Positions 1 through 11,060 of a DNA stretch of 64,000 nt are shown one piece after another. The notes below the pieces were generated by a model. It did not search any database and had not been told where the DNA came from. It saw nothing but the letters and a program-made list of their open reading frames with translations. The stretch spans positions 12,226,501 through 12,290,500 of the forward strand of contig OY756958.1 in the NCBI GenBank assembly GCA_963580455.1, written 5' to 3'. Position numbers and translations under genes: made by a program. The stretch comes from Euonymus europaeus (lineage: Eukaryota > Streptophyta > Magnoliopsida > Celastrales > Celastraceae). Position 1 is the stretch's first letter, and each line of letters begins with the position of its first letter.

Positions 1-1752
1 TTATTGTTATTCTATGTCAAATTTTACGAATATAAGCTTCCTAGATTATTTCGATGCCAAAACCCCAACTTTCTATGACAAAGAGACAAAACCGTTTAAA
101 GCTCCTCCATAGAATGAGTTGAGCAACTTCGGACAATCAAAGTTTCTCGGTGTACACTTTTTATTGTTCTTTTATGTGAAATTTTATGAGTATACTAGAT
201 TATTTCGATTCCAAATTCCCAACTTTCTATCACAAATGGACAAAAACTTTTAAAGCTACTCCATAGAGTGAGTTGAGCAACTTCGGACTATCCAAGTTGC
301 TCGGTTTAAACTTTCTGTTGTTCATCTATGTCAAATTTTACGAGTATAAGCTTCCTAGATTATTTCGATGCCTAAACACCAACTATCAATGACAAATCGA
401 CAAAACCGTTAAAAGCTACTCCATAGAGAGAGTTGAGCAACTTCGAACCATAAAAGTTGTTCGGTGTACACTTTTTATTGTTCTTCTATGTCAAATTTTA
501 TGAGTATAAGCTTCCTAGATTATTTCGATTCCAAAACCCCAACTTTCTATGACAAATGGACAAAACCGTTTAAAGTTACTCTATAGAGAGAGATGAGCAA
601 CTTCGGACCGTAAAAGTTGCTCTGTGTACACTTTTTATTGTTCTTCTATGTCAAATTTTACGAGTATAAGCTTCCTAGATTATTTCGATGCCAAAACCCC
701 AACTTTCGATGACAAATGGACAAAACCGTTTAAAGCTCCTCCATAGAGTGAGTTGGGAATCTTCGGACTATCAAAGTTGTTCGGTGTACACTTTTTATTG
801 TTCTTCTATGTCAAATTTTACGAGTATAAGCTTGCTAGATTATTTCGATTTCAAAATCCCAACTTTCTATGACAAATGAACAAAACCGTTTAAAGCTACT
901 CCATAGAGAGAGTTGAGCAACTTCGGACCATAAAAGTTGCTCGGTGTACACTTTTTATTGTTCTTCTATGTCAAATTTTTTGAGTATAAGCTTCCTAGAT
1001 TATTTCGATTTCAAAATCCCAACTTTCTATGACAAATGAACAAAACCGTTAAAAGCTCCTCCATAGAGAAAGTTGTGCAACTTCGGACTATCAAAGTTGC
1101 TCGGTGTACACTTTTTATTGTTCTTCTATGTCAAATTTTTCGAGTATAAGCTTCCTAGATTACTTCGATTCAAAAACCCTAACTTTCTATGATAAATGGA
1201 CAAAAATGTTAAAAGCTCCTCCGTAGAGAGAGTTGTGCAACTTCGGACTATCAAAGTTGCACGGTGTACACTTTTTAATGTTCTTCTATGTCAAATTTTA
1301 CGAGTAAGCTTCCTAGATTATTTAGAAGCCAAAACCCCAACTTTCTATGACAAATGGACAAAAACTTTTAAAGCTACTCCATAGAGAGAGTTGAGCAACT
1401 TCAGAACATAAAAGTTGCTCGATGTACACTTTTTATTGTTATTCTATGTCAAATTTTACGATTATAAGCTTCCTAGATTATTTCGATGCCAAAAACCTAA
1501 CTTTCTGTGACAAAAGGACAAAACCGTTTAAAGCTTCTCCGTAGAGTGAGTTGAGCAACTTCGGACTATCAAAGTTGCTCAGTGTACACTTTTTGTTGTT
1601 CTTCTATGTCAAATTTTACGAGTATAAGCTTCCTAGATTATTTCGATGCCAAAACACCAACTATCAATGACAAATAGACAAAATCGTTAAAAGCTACTCC
1701 ATAGAGAGAGTTGAGCAACTTCGGACCATAAAAGTTGCTCGGTGTACACTTT
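1..1752 (+). repeat. HOR copy of 11 monomers (type A, copy 1)
   Basis: The sequence at 1 recurs at 1753, 3025 and 4617 (same TTATTGTTAT phase), which defines HOR type A. This copy has 11 monomers: 1760 bp less a 6-bp deletion (TATACTAG at 191) and a 2-bp deletion (CGAGTAAGCTT at 1301). Monomers 4 to 6 include a distinctive AAGCTTGCTAG (near 828) and the GGACCGTAAAAG spacer (near 605). The stretch from about 542 recurs at about 11060, offset 10518. Confidence 0.8.
1235..1262. other. Inverted repeat with compensatory arm change
   Basis: The left arm is GTGCAACTT (1235-1243) and the right arm AAGTTGCAC (1254-1262), still perfect complements. Relative to the common GAGCAACTT / AAGTTGCTC the second base pair has changed from A-T to T-A. 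The same pair of changes stands in monomers just before each CGAGTAAGC 2-bp deletion (2573, 4165, 7350, 9901, 11819, 15005, 17556, 20107, 22183, 43132), so all copies probably descend from one altered monomer. Confidence 0.8.
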
Positions 1753-3024
1753 TTATTGTTATTCTATGTCAAATTTTACGAATATAAGCTTCCTAGATTA
1801 TTTCGATGCCAAAACCCCAACTTTCTATGACAAAGAGACAAAACCGTTTAAAGCTCCTCCATAGAATGAGTTGAGCAACTTCGGACAATCAAAGTTTCTC
1901 GGTGTACACTTTTTATTGTTCTTTTATGTGAAATTTTATGGGTATACTAGATTATTTCGATTCCAAATTCCCAACTTTCTATGACAAATGGACAAAAACT
2001 TTTAAAGCTACTCCATAGAGTGAGTTGAGCAACTTCGGACTATCAAAGTTGCTCGGTTTACACTTTTTGTTGTTCATCTATGTCAAATTTTACGAGTATA
2101 AGCTTCCAAGATTATTTCGATGCCGAAACACCAACTATCAATGACAAATCGACAAAACCGTTAAAAGCTACTCCATAGAGAGAGTTGAGCAACTTCGGAC
2201 CATAAAAGTTGCTCGGTGTACACTTTTTATTGTTCTTCTATGTCAAATTTTTCGAGTATAAGCTTCCTAGATTATTTCGATTTCAAAATCCCAACTTTCT
2301 ATGACAAATGAACAAAACCGTTAAAAGCTCCTCCATAGAGAAAGTTGTGCAACTTCGGACTATCAAAGTTGCTCGGTGTACACTTTTTATTGTTCTTCTA
2401 TGTCAAATTTTTCGAGTATAAACTTCCTAGATTACTTCGATTCAAAAATCCTAACTTTCTATGATAAATGGACAAAAATGTTAAAAGCTCCTCCGTAGAG
2501 AGAGTTGTGCAACTTCGGACTATCAAAGTTGCACGGTGTACACTTTTTATTGTTCTTCTATGTCAAATTTTACGAGTAAGCTTCCTAGATTATTTAAAAG
2601 CCAAAACCCCAACTTTCTATGATAAATGGACAAAAACTTTTAAAGCTACTCCATAGAGAGAGTTGAGCAACTTCAGAACATAAAAGTTGCTCGATGTACA
2701 CTTTTTATTGTTATTCTATGTCAAATTTTACGATTATAAGCTTCCTAGATTATTTCGATGCCAAAAACCCAACTTTCTATGACAAAAGGACAAAACCGTT
2801 TAAAGCTTCTCCGTAGAGTGAGTTGAGCAACTTCGGACTATCAAAGTTGCTCAGTGTACACTTTTTGTTGTTCTTCTATGTCAAATTTTACGAGTATAAG
2901 CTTCCTAGATTATTTCGATGCCAAAACACCAACTATCAATGACAAATAGACAAAATCGTTAAAAGCTACTCCATAGAGAGAGTTGAGCAACTTCGGACCA
3001 TAAAAGTTGCTCGGTGTACACTTT
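1753..3024 (+). repeat. HOR copy of 8 monomers (type A, copy 2, three monomers missing)
   Basis: This repeats the unit before it at 1272 bp. It has the same 6-bp deletion (1943) and 2-bp deletion (2573) landmarks but lacks monomers 4 to 6: the third monomer (AAGCTTCCAAG near 2100) is followed directly by the TTTTTCGAGTAT monomer that is seventh in copy 1. A clean loss of three whole monomers is what unequal crossing-over in register would give. Confidence 0.78.
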
Positions 3025-4616
3025 TTATTGTTATTCTATGTCAAATTTTACGAATATAAGCTTCCTAGATTATTTCGATGCCAAAACCCCAACTTTCTAT
3101 GACAAAGAGACAAAACCGTTTAAAGCTCCTCCATAGAATGAGTTGAGCAACTTCGGACAATCAAAGTTTCTCGGTGTACACTTTTTATTGTTCTTTTATG
3201 TGAAATTTTATGAGTATACTAGATTATTTCGATTCCAAATTCCCAACTTTCTATGACAAATGGACAAAAACTTTTAAAGCTACTCCATAGAGTGAGTTGA
3301 GCAACTTCGGACAATCAAAGTTGCTCGGTTTAAACTTTTTGTTGTTCATCTATGTCAAATTTTACGAGTATAAGCTTCCTAGATTATTTCGATGCCTAAA
3401 CACCAACTATCAATGACAAATCGACAAAACCGTTAAAAGCTACTCCATAGAGAGAGTTGAGCAACTTCGAACCATAAAAGTTGCTCAGTGTACACTTTTT
3501 ATTGTTCTTCTATGTCAAATTTTATGAATATAAGCTTCCTAGATTATTTCGATGCCAAAACCCCAACTTTCTATGACAAATGGACAAAACCGTTTAAAGC
3601 TCCTCCATAGAGTGAATTGGGAATCTTCGGACTATCAAAGTTGTTCGGTGTACACTTTTTATTGTTCTTCTATGTCAAATTTTACGAGTATAAGCTTGCT
3701 AGATTATTTCGATTTCAAAATCCCAACTTTCTATGACAAATGAACAAAACCGTTTAAAGCTACTCCATAGAGAGAGTTGAGCAACTTCGGACCATAAAAG
3801 TTGCTCGGTGTACACTTTTTATTGTTCTTCTATGTCAAATTTTTCGAGTATAAGCTTCCTAGATTATTTCGATTTCAAAATCCCAACTTTCTATGACAAA
3901 TGAACAAAACCGTTAAAAGCTCCTCCATAGAGAAAGTTGTGCAACTTCAGACTATCAAAGTTGCTCGGTGTACACTTTTTATTGTTCTTCTATGTCAAAT
4001 TTTTCGAGTATAAGCTTCCTAGATTACTTCGATTCAAAAACCCTAACTTTCTATGATAAATGGACAAAAATGTTAAAAGCTCCTCCGTAGAGAGAGTTGT
4101 GCAACTTCGGACTATCAAAGTTGCACGGTGTACACTTTTTAATGTTCTTCTATGTCAAATTTTACGAGTAAGCTTCCTAGATTATTTAGAAGCCAAAACC
4201 CCAACTTTCTATGACAAATGGACAAAAACTTTTAAAGCTACTCCATAGAGAGAGTTGAGCAACTTCAGAACATAAAAGTTGCTCGATGTACACTTTTTAT
4301 TGTTATTCTATGTCAAATTTTACGATTATAAGCTTCCTAGATTATTTCGATGCCAAAAACCTAACTTTCTGTGGCAAAAGGACAAAACCGTTTAAAGCTT
4401 CTCCGTAGAGTGAGTTGAGCAACTTCGGACTATCAAAGTTGCTCAGTGTACACTTTTTGTTGTTCTTCTATGTCAAATTTTACGAGTATAAGCTTCCTAG
4501 ATTATTTCGATGCCAAAACACCAACTATCAATGACAAATAGACAAAATCGTTAAAAGCTACTCCATAGAGAGAGTTGAGCAACTTCGGACCATAAAAGTT
4601 GCTCGGTGTACACTTT
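3025..4616 (+). repeat. HOR copy of 10 monomers (type A, copy 3)
   Basis: It is 1592 bp long (1600 less 6 and 2), with landmarks TATACTAG at 3215 and CGAGTAAGCTT at 4165. One monomer is missing relative to copy 1. The monomer at about 3500-3660 looks like a fusion of types 4 and 5: it carries TTTTATGAATATAAGC, and then the GGGAATCTTCGG variant of type 5. From here rightward the sequence is echoed at +7654 bp. Confidence 0.76.
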
Positions 4617-5080
4617 TTATTGTTATTCTATGTCAAATTTTACGAATATAAGCTTCCTAGATTATTTCGATGCCAAAACCCCAACTTTCTATGACAAAGA
4701 GACAAAACCGTTTAAAGCTCCTCCATAGAATGAGTTGAGCAACTTCGGACAATCAAAGTTTCTCGGTGTACACTTTTTATTGTTCTTTTATGTGAAATTT
4801 TATGGGTATACTAGATTATTTCGATTCCAAATTCCCAACTTTCTATGACAAATGGACAAAAACTTTTAAAGCTACTCCATAGAGTGAGTTGAGCAACTTC
4901 GGACTATCAAAGTTGCTCGGTTTACACTTTTTGTTGTTCATCTATGTCAAATTTTACGAGTATAAGCTTCCTAGATTATTTCGATGCCGAAACACCAACT
5001 ATCAATGACAAATCGACAAAACCGTTAAAAGCTACTCCATAGAGAGAGTTGAGCAACTTCGGACCATAAAAGTTGCTCGG
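4617..5080 (+). repeat. Truncated type A HOR (monomers 1-3)
   Basis: This holds the first three monomers of type A, including the 6-bp deletion (TATACTAG at 4807) and the GTTTACAC monomer near 4921. It then changes to the 2551-bp HOR. The same three-monomer remnant stands at 12271-12734 before the second 2551-bp array, so the junction between the two HOR types has itself been duplicated. Confidence 0.72.
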
Positions 5081-5690
5081 TGTACACTTTTTATTGTTAT
5101 TCTATGTCAAATTTTATGAATATAAGCTTCCTAGATTATTTCGATGCCAAAACCCCAACTTTCTATGACAAATGGAAAAAACCGTTTAAAGCTCCTCCAT
5201 AGAGTGAGTTGAGCAACTTCGGACTATCAAAGTTGCTCGGTGTACACTTTTTATTGTTCTTCTATGTCAAATTTTACGAGTATAAGCTTCCTAGATTATT
5301 TCGATGCCAAAACCCCAACTTTCTATGACAAATGGACAAAAACTTCTAAAGCTACTCCATAGAGAGAGTTGAGCAACTTCGGACCATAAAAGTTGCTCGG
5401 TGTACACTTTTTATTGTTATTCTATATCAAATTTTACGATTATAAGCTTCCAAGATTATTTCGATGCCGAAACACCAACTATCAATGACAAATGGACAAA
5501 ACCGTTTAAAGCTCCTCCATAGAATGAGTTGAGCAACTTCGGACTATCAAAGTTTCTCGGTGTACACTTTTTATTGTTATTCTATGTCAAATTTTACGAA
5601 CATAAGCTTCCTAGATTATTTCGATGCCAAAACCCCAACTTTCTATGACAAATGGACAAAACCGTTTAAAGCTCCTCCATAGAGTGAGTT

Positions 5691-5718
5691 GAGCAACTTC
5701 GGACTATCAAAGTTGCTC
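5691..5718. other. Conserved 9-bp inverted repeat, representative copy
   Basis: GAGCAACTT (5691-5699) and AAGTTGCTC (5710-5718) are perfect reverse complements around a 10-base spacer, CGGACTATCA. The same dyad is found in essentially every monomer, with spacer versions CGGACTATCA, CGGACCATAA, CAGAACATAA and CGAACCATAA. It could form a cruciform in DNA or a hairpin in a transcript, or be a site for a dimeric protein. None of these roles is shown by the sequence alone. Many monomers carry one mismatch, for example AAGTTTCTC in the right arm. Confidence 0.85.
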
Positions 5719-5719
5719 G

Positions 5720-5727
5720 GTGTACAC
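5720..5727. other. 8-bp palindrome GTGTACAC next to the hairpin, representative copy
   Basis: GTGTACAC is its own reverse complement and starts one base after the right arm of the inverted repeat. Nearly every monomer keeps it. Exceptions include a variant with GTTTACAC (for example near 2058 and 4921), GTGCACAC (near 6995), which is no longer fully symmetric, and the GTGTACAA class in the right-hand domain. Together with the inverted repeat it makes a dyad-rich core of about 37 bp per monomer. Confidence 0.8.
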
Positions 5728-7631
5728 TTTTTATTGTTCTTCTATGTCAAATTTTACGAGTATAAGCTTCCTAGATTATTTCGATGCCAAAACCCCAACT
5801 TTCTATGACAAATGGACAAAACCGTTTAAAGCTCCTCCATAGAGTGAGTTGATCAACTTCGGACTATCAAAGTTGCTCGGTGTACACTTTTTATTGTTCT
5901 TCTATGTCAAATTTTACGAGTATAAGCTTCCTAGATTATTTCGATGCCAAAACCCCAACTTTCTATGACAAATAGACAAAACCGTTTAAAGCTCCTCCAT
6001 AGAATGAGTTGAGCAACTTCGGACTATCAAAGTTTCTCGGTGTACACTTTTTATTGTTCTTCTATGTGAAATTTTACGAGTATACTAGATTATTTCGATG
6101 CCAAATTCCCAACTTTCTATGACAAATGGACAAAAACTTTTAAAGCTACTCCATAGAGTGAGTTGAGCAACTTCGGACTATCAAAGTTGCTCGGTTTACA
6201 CTTTTTGTTGTTCATCTATGTCAAATTTTACGAGTATAAGCTTCCTAGATTATTTCGATGCCGAAACACCAACTATCAATGACAAATCGACAAAACAATT
6301 AAAAGCTACTCCATAGAGAGAGTTGAGCAACTTCGAACCATAAAAGTTGCTCGGTGTACACTTTTTATTGTTATTCTATGTCAAATTTTACGAATATAAG
6401 CTTCCTAGATTATTTCGATGCCAAAACCCCAACTTTCTATGAAAAATGGACAAAACCATTTAAAGCTCCTCCATAGAGTGAGTTGAGCAACTTCGGACTA
6501 TCAAAGTTGCTCGGTGTACACTTTTTATTGTTCTTCTTTGTCAAATTTTACGAGTATAAGCTTCCTAGATTATTTCGATTCCAAAACCCCAACTTTCTAT
6601 GACAAATGGACTAAACCGTTTAAAGTTACTCTATAGAGAGAGATGAGCAACTTCGGACCATAAAAGTTGCTCTGTGTACACTTTTTATTGTTCTTCTATG
6701 TCAAATTTTACGAGTATAAGCTTCCTAGATTATTTCGATGCCAAAACCCCAACTTTCTATGACAAATGGACAAAACCGTTTAAAGCTCCTCCATAGAGTG
6801 AGTTGTGCAACTTCGGACTATCAAAGTTGCTCGGTGTACACATTTTATTCTTATTCTATCTCAAATTTTATGAGTATAAGCTTCCTAGATTATTTCGTTG
6901 CCAAAACCCCAACTTTCTATGACAAATGCACAAAACCGTTTAAAGCTCCTCCATAGAGAGAGTTGAGCAACTTCGGACAATAAAAGTTGCTCGGTGCACA
7001 CTTTTTATTGTTCTTCTATGTCATATTTTACGACTATAAGCATCCTAAATTATTAAGATGCCAAAACCCAACTTTCTATGACAAATATACAAAAACGTTA
7101 AAAGCTCCTCCATAGAGAGAGTGGTGCAACTTCGGACTATCAAAGTTGCTCGGTGTACACCTTTTATTGTTCTTCTATGTCAAATTTTACGAGTATAAGC
7201 TTCCTAGATTACTTCGATTCAAAAACTCCAACTTTCTATGACAAATGGACAAAAACATTAAAAGCTCCTCCATAGAGAGAGTTGTGCAACTTCGGACTAT
7301 CAAAGTTGCACGGTGTACACTTTTTATTGTTCTTCTATGTCAAATTTTACGAGTAAGCTTCCTAGATTATTTCGATGCCAAAACCCTAACTTTCTATGAC
7401 AAATGGACAAAAACTTTTAAAGCTACTCCATAGAGAGAGTTGAGCAACTTCAGAACATAAAAGTTGCTCGGTGTACACTTTTTATTTTTATTCTATATCA
7501 AATTTTACGAGTATAAGCTTCCTAGATTTTTTCAATGCCGAAAACCTAACTTTCTGTGACAAAAGGACAAAATCGTTTAAAGCTCCTCCATAGAGTAAGT
7601 TGAGCAACTTCGGACTATCAAAGTTGCTCGG

Positions 7632-10182
7632 TGTACACTTTTTGTTGTTCTTCTATGTCAAATTTTACGAGTATAAGCTTCCTAGATTATTTCGATGCCA
7701 AAACCACAACTTTCTATGACAAATGGACAAAACCGTTTAAAGCTCCTCCATAGAGTGAGTTGAGCAACTTCGGACTATCAAAGTTGCTCGGTGTACACTT
7801 TTTATTGTTCTTCTATGTCAAATTTTACGAGTATAAGCTTCCTAGATTATTTCGATGCCAAAACCCCAACTTTCTATGACAAATGGACAAAAACTTCTAA
7901 AGCTACTCCATAGAGAGAGTTGAGCAACTTCGGACCATAAAAGTTGCTCGGTGTACACTTTTTATTGTTATTCTATATCAAATTTTACGATTATAAGCTT
8001 CCTAGATTATTTCGATGCCGAAACACCAACTATCAATGACAAATCGAAAAAACCGTTAAAAGCTACTCCATAGAGAGAGTTGAGCAACTTCGAACCATAA
8101 AAGTTGCTCAGTGTACACTTTTTATTGTTATTCTATGTCAAATTTTACGAACATAAGCTTCCTAGATTATTTCGATGCCAAAACCTCAACTTTCTATGAC
8201 AAATGGACAAAACCGTTTAAAGCTCCTCCATAGAGTGAGTTGAGCAACTTCGGACTATCAAAGTTGCTCGGTGTACACTTTTTATTGTTCTTCTATGTCA
8301 AATTTTACGAGTATAAGCTTCCTAGATTATTTCGATGCCAAAACCCCAACTTTCTATGACAAATGGACAAAACCGTTTAAAGCTCCTCCATAGAGTGAGT
8401 TGATCAACTTCGGACTATCAAAGTTGCTCGGTGTACACTTTTTATTGTTCTTCTATGTCAAATTTTACGAGTATAAGCTTCCTAGATTATTTCGATGCCA
8501 AAACCCCAACTTTCTATGACAAATAGACAAAACCGTTTAAAGCTCCTCCATAGAATGAGTTGAGCAACTTCGGACTATCAAAGTTTCTCGGTGTACACTT
8601 TTTATTGTTCTTCTATGTGAAATTTTACGAGTATACTAGATTATTTCGATGCCAAATTCCCAACTTTCTATGACAAATGGACAAAAACTTTTAAAGCTAC
8701 TCCATAGAGTGAGTTGAGCAACTTCGGACTATCAAAGTTGCTCGGTTTACACTTTTTGTTGTTCATCTATGTCAAATTTTACGAGTATAAGCTTCCTAGA
8801 TTATTTCGATGCCGAAACACCAACTATCAATGACAAATCGACAAAACCGTTAAAAGCTACTCCATAGAGAGAGTTGAGCAACTTCGAACCATAAAAGTTG
8901 CTCGGTGTACACTTTTTATTGTTATTCTATGTCAAATTTTACGAATATAAGCTTCCTAGATTATTTCGATGCCAAAACCCCAACTTTCTATGAAAAATGG
9001 ACAAAACCATTTAAAGCTCCTCCATAGAGTGAGTTGAGCAACTTCGGACTATCAAAGTTGCTCGGTGTACACTTTTTATTGTTCTTCTTTGTCAAATTTT
9101 ACGAGTATAAGCTTCCTAGATTATTTCGATTCCAAAACCCCAACTTTCTATGACAAATGGACTAAACCGTTTAAAGTTACTCTATAGAGAGAGATGAGCA
9201 ACTTCGGACCATAAAAGTTGCTCTGTGTACACTTTTTATTGTTCTTCTATGTCAAATTTTACGAGTATAAGCTTCCTAGATTATTTCGATGCCAAAACCC
9301 CAACTTTCTATGACAAATGGACAAAACCGTTTAAAGCTCCTCCATAGAGTGAGTTGTGCAACTTCGGACTATCAAAGTTGCTCGGTGTACACATTTTATT
9401 CTTATTCTATCTCAAATTTTATGAGTATAAGCTTCCTAGATTATTTCGTTGCCAAAACCCCAACTTTCTATGACAAATGCACAAAACCGTTTAAAGCTCC
9501 TCCATAGAGAGAGTTGAGCAACTTCGGACAATAAAAGTTGCTCGGTGCACACTTTTTATTGTTCTGCTATGTCAAATTTTACGACTATAAGCATCCTAAA
9601 TTATTAAGATGCCAAAACCCAACTTTCTATGACAAATATACAAAAACGTTAAAAGCTCCTCCATAGAGAGAGTGGTGCAACTTCGGACTATCAAAGTTGC
9701 TCGGTGTACACTTTTTATTGTTCTTCTATTTCAAATTTTACGAGTATAAGCTTCCTAGATTATTTCGATTCCGAAACTCCAACTTTCTATGACAAATGGA
9801 CAAAAACATTAAAAGCTCCTCCATAGAGAGAGTTGTGCAACTTCGGACTATCAAAGTTGCACGGTGTACACTTTTTATTGTTCTTCTATGTCAAATTTTA
9901 CGAGTAAGCTTCCTAGATTATTTCGATGCCAAAACCCTAACTTTCTATGACAAATGGACAAAAACTTTTAAAGCTACTCCATAGAGAGAGTTGAGCAACT
10001 TCAGAACATAAAAGTTGCTCGGTGTACACTTTTTATTTTTATTCTATATCAAATTTTACGAGTTTAAGCTTCCTAGATTTTTTCAATGCCGAAAACCTAA
10101 CTTTCTGTGACAAATGGACAAAATCGTTTAAAGCTCCTCCATAGAGAGAGATGAGCAACTTCGGACTATCAAAGTTGCTCGG
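7632..10182 (+). repeat. 16-monomer HOR (type B), copy 2, terminal subtype
   Basis: This is a 2551-bp copy of the unit before it (TATACTAG at 8632, CGAGTAAGCTT at 9901). It carries private variants that mark it as the last unit of its array: TTCTGCTATGTC (near 9560), TTCTATTTCAAATTTTACG with CGATTCCGAAACTCC (9727-9780), and CTGTGACAAATGGAC followed by GAGAGAGATGAG (10104-10155). The same variants occur in the last unit of the second array (17838-20388) but not in its first two. Confidence 0.8.
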
Positions 10183-11060
10183 TGTACACTTTTTGTTGTT
10201 CTTCTATGTCAAATTTTACGAGTATAAGCTTCCTAGATTATTTCGATGCCAAAACCCCAACTTTCTATGACAAATGGACAAAACCGTTTAAAGCTCCTTC
10301 ATAGAGTGAGTTGAGCAACTTCGGACTATCAAAGTTGCTCGGTGTACACTTTTTATTGTTCTTCTATGTCAAATTTTACGAGTATAGACTTCCTAGATTA
10401 TTTCGATTCCAAAACCCCAACTTTCTATGACAAATGGAAAAAACCGTTAAAAGCTACTCCATAGAGAGAGTTGAGCAACTTCGAACCATAAAAGTTGCTC
10501 AGTGTACACTTTTTATTGTTATTCTATGTCAAATTTTACGAACATAAGCTTCCTAGATTATTTCGATGCCAAAACCCCAACTTTCTATGACAAATGGACA
10601 AAACCGTTTAAAGCTCCTCCATAGAGTGAGTTGAGCAACTTCGGACTATCAAAGTTGCTCGGTGTACACTTTTTATTGTTCTTCTATGTCAAATTTTACG
10701 AGTATAAGCTTCCTAGATTATTTCGATGCCAAAACCCCAACTTTCTATGACAAATGGACAAAACCGTTTAAAGCTCCTCCATAGAATGAGTTGAGCAACT
10801 TCGGACTATCAAAGTTTCTCGGTGTACACTTTTTATTGTTCTTCTATGTCAAATTTTACGAGTATAAGCTTCCTAGATTATTTCAATGCCAAAACCCCAA
10901 CTTTCGATGACAAACGGACAAAACCGTTTAAAGCTCCTCCATAGAGTGAGTTGGGCAACTTCGGACTATCGAAGTTGTTCGGTGTACACTTTTTATTGTT
11001 CTTCTATGTCAAATTTTACGAGTATAAGCTTCCTAGATTATTTCTATACCAAAACCCCAA
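10183..11060 (+). repeat. Linker of mixed monomers between array 1 and its duplicate
   Basis: It begins as a third type B unit that lacks one monomer (the GAACATAAGC monomer lies 2391 bp, not 2551, after its partner). From about 10680 to 11090 it matches about 23600-24010 (offset 12922), sharing TATTTCAATGCC, ACTTTCGATGACAAACGG and TATTTCTATACC. It then switches to type A sequence. It has the look of a patchwork from at least three sources. Confidence 0.7.

Larger units (their letters stand above)
5604..5763 (+). repeat. Reference (consensus-like) 160-bp monomer
   Basis: This monomer carries the commonest base I see at each position, so it serves as a reference. It runs from AAGCTT to the base before the next AAGCTT and has 60 G+C in 160 (37.5%). 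In order it holds the HindIII anchor, an A/C-rich stretch (CCAAAACCCCAAC), TATGACAAATGGAC, the purine stretch ATAGAGTGAGTTGAG, the inverted repeat at 5691-5718, the palindrome at 5720-5727, and the T-rich stretch ACTTTTTATTGTTCTTC leading to TTTTACGAGTAT. Since 160 leaves remainder 1 on division by 3, a reading frame changes phase from monomer to monomer, so no long coding frame can be kept. Confidence 0.9.
5081..7631 (+). repeat. 16-monomer HOR (type B, 2551 bp), copy 1
   Basis: TGTACACTTT at 5081, 7632 and 10183 marks a 2551-bp period (16 x 160 less 9). The unit contains a TATACTAG 6-bp deletion (6081) and a 2-bp deletion (7350). Other signature monomers are one with ACATTTTATTCTTATTCTATCTC (from about 6840) and one with AAGCATCCTAAATTATTAAG (near 7030). 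The first two monomers are the most diverged from the next copy. Confidence 0.8.

Noticed and set aside
5604..5640. Telomere-like C4A4 repeats (CCAAAACCCC)
   Set aside because: A single copy per monomer, not a tandem short repeat; chance resemblance to ciliate telomeres.
5691..5720. CENP-B box-like motif (ACTTCGGACTATCAAAG)
   Set aside because: It shares TTCG and the A five bases later with the mammalian CENP-B box, but the required CGGG core is not in the right place. The CCCGGG monomers put it at the wrong spacing.
5691..5735. Rho-independent terminator (hairpin followed by TTTTT)
   Set aside because: The hairpin and the T run are separated by GGTGTACAC, and the array is clearly eukaryotic-type satellite with no upstream gene.
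5757..5770. TATA-box-like GAGTATAAGCTT as a promoter
   Set aside because: It occurs in most of the monomers with no downstream gene; an AT-rich chance match. Satellite transcription is possible but not shown.
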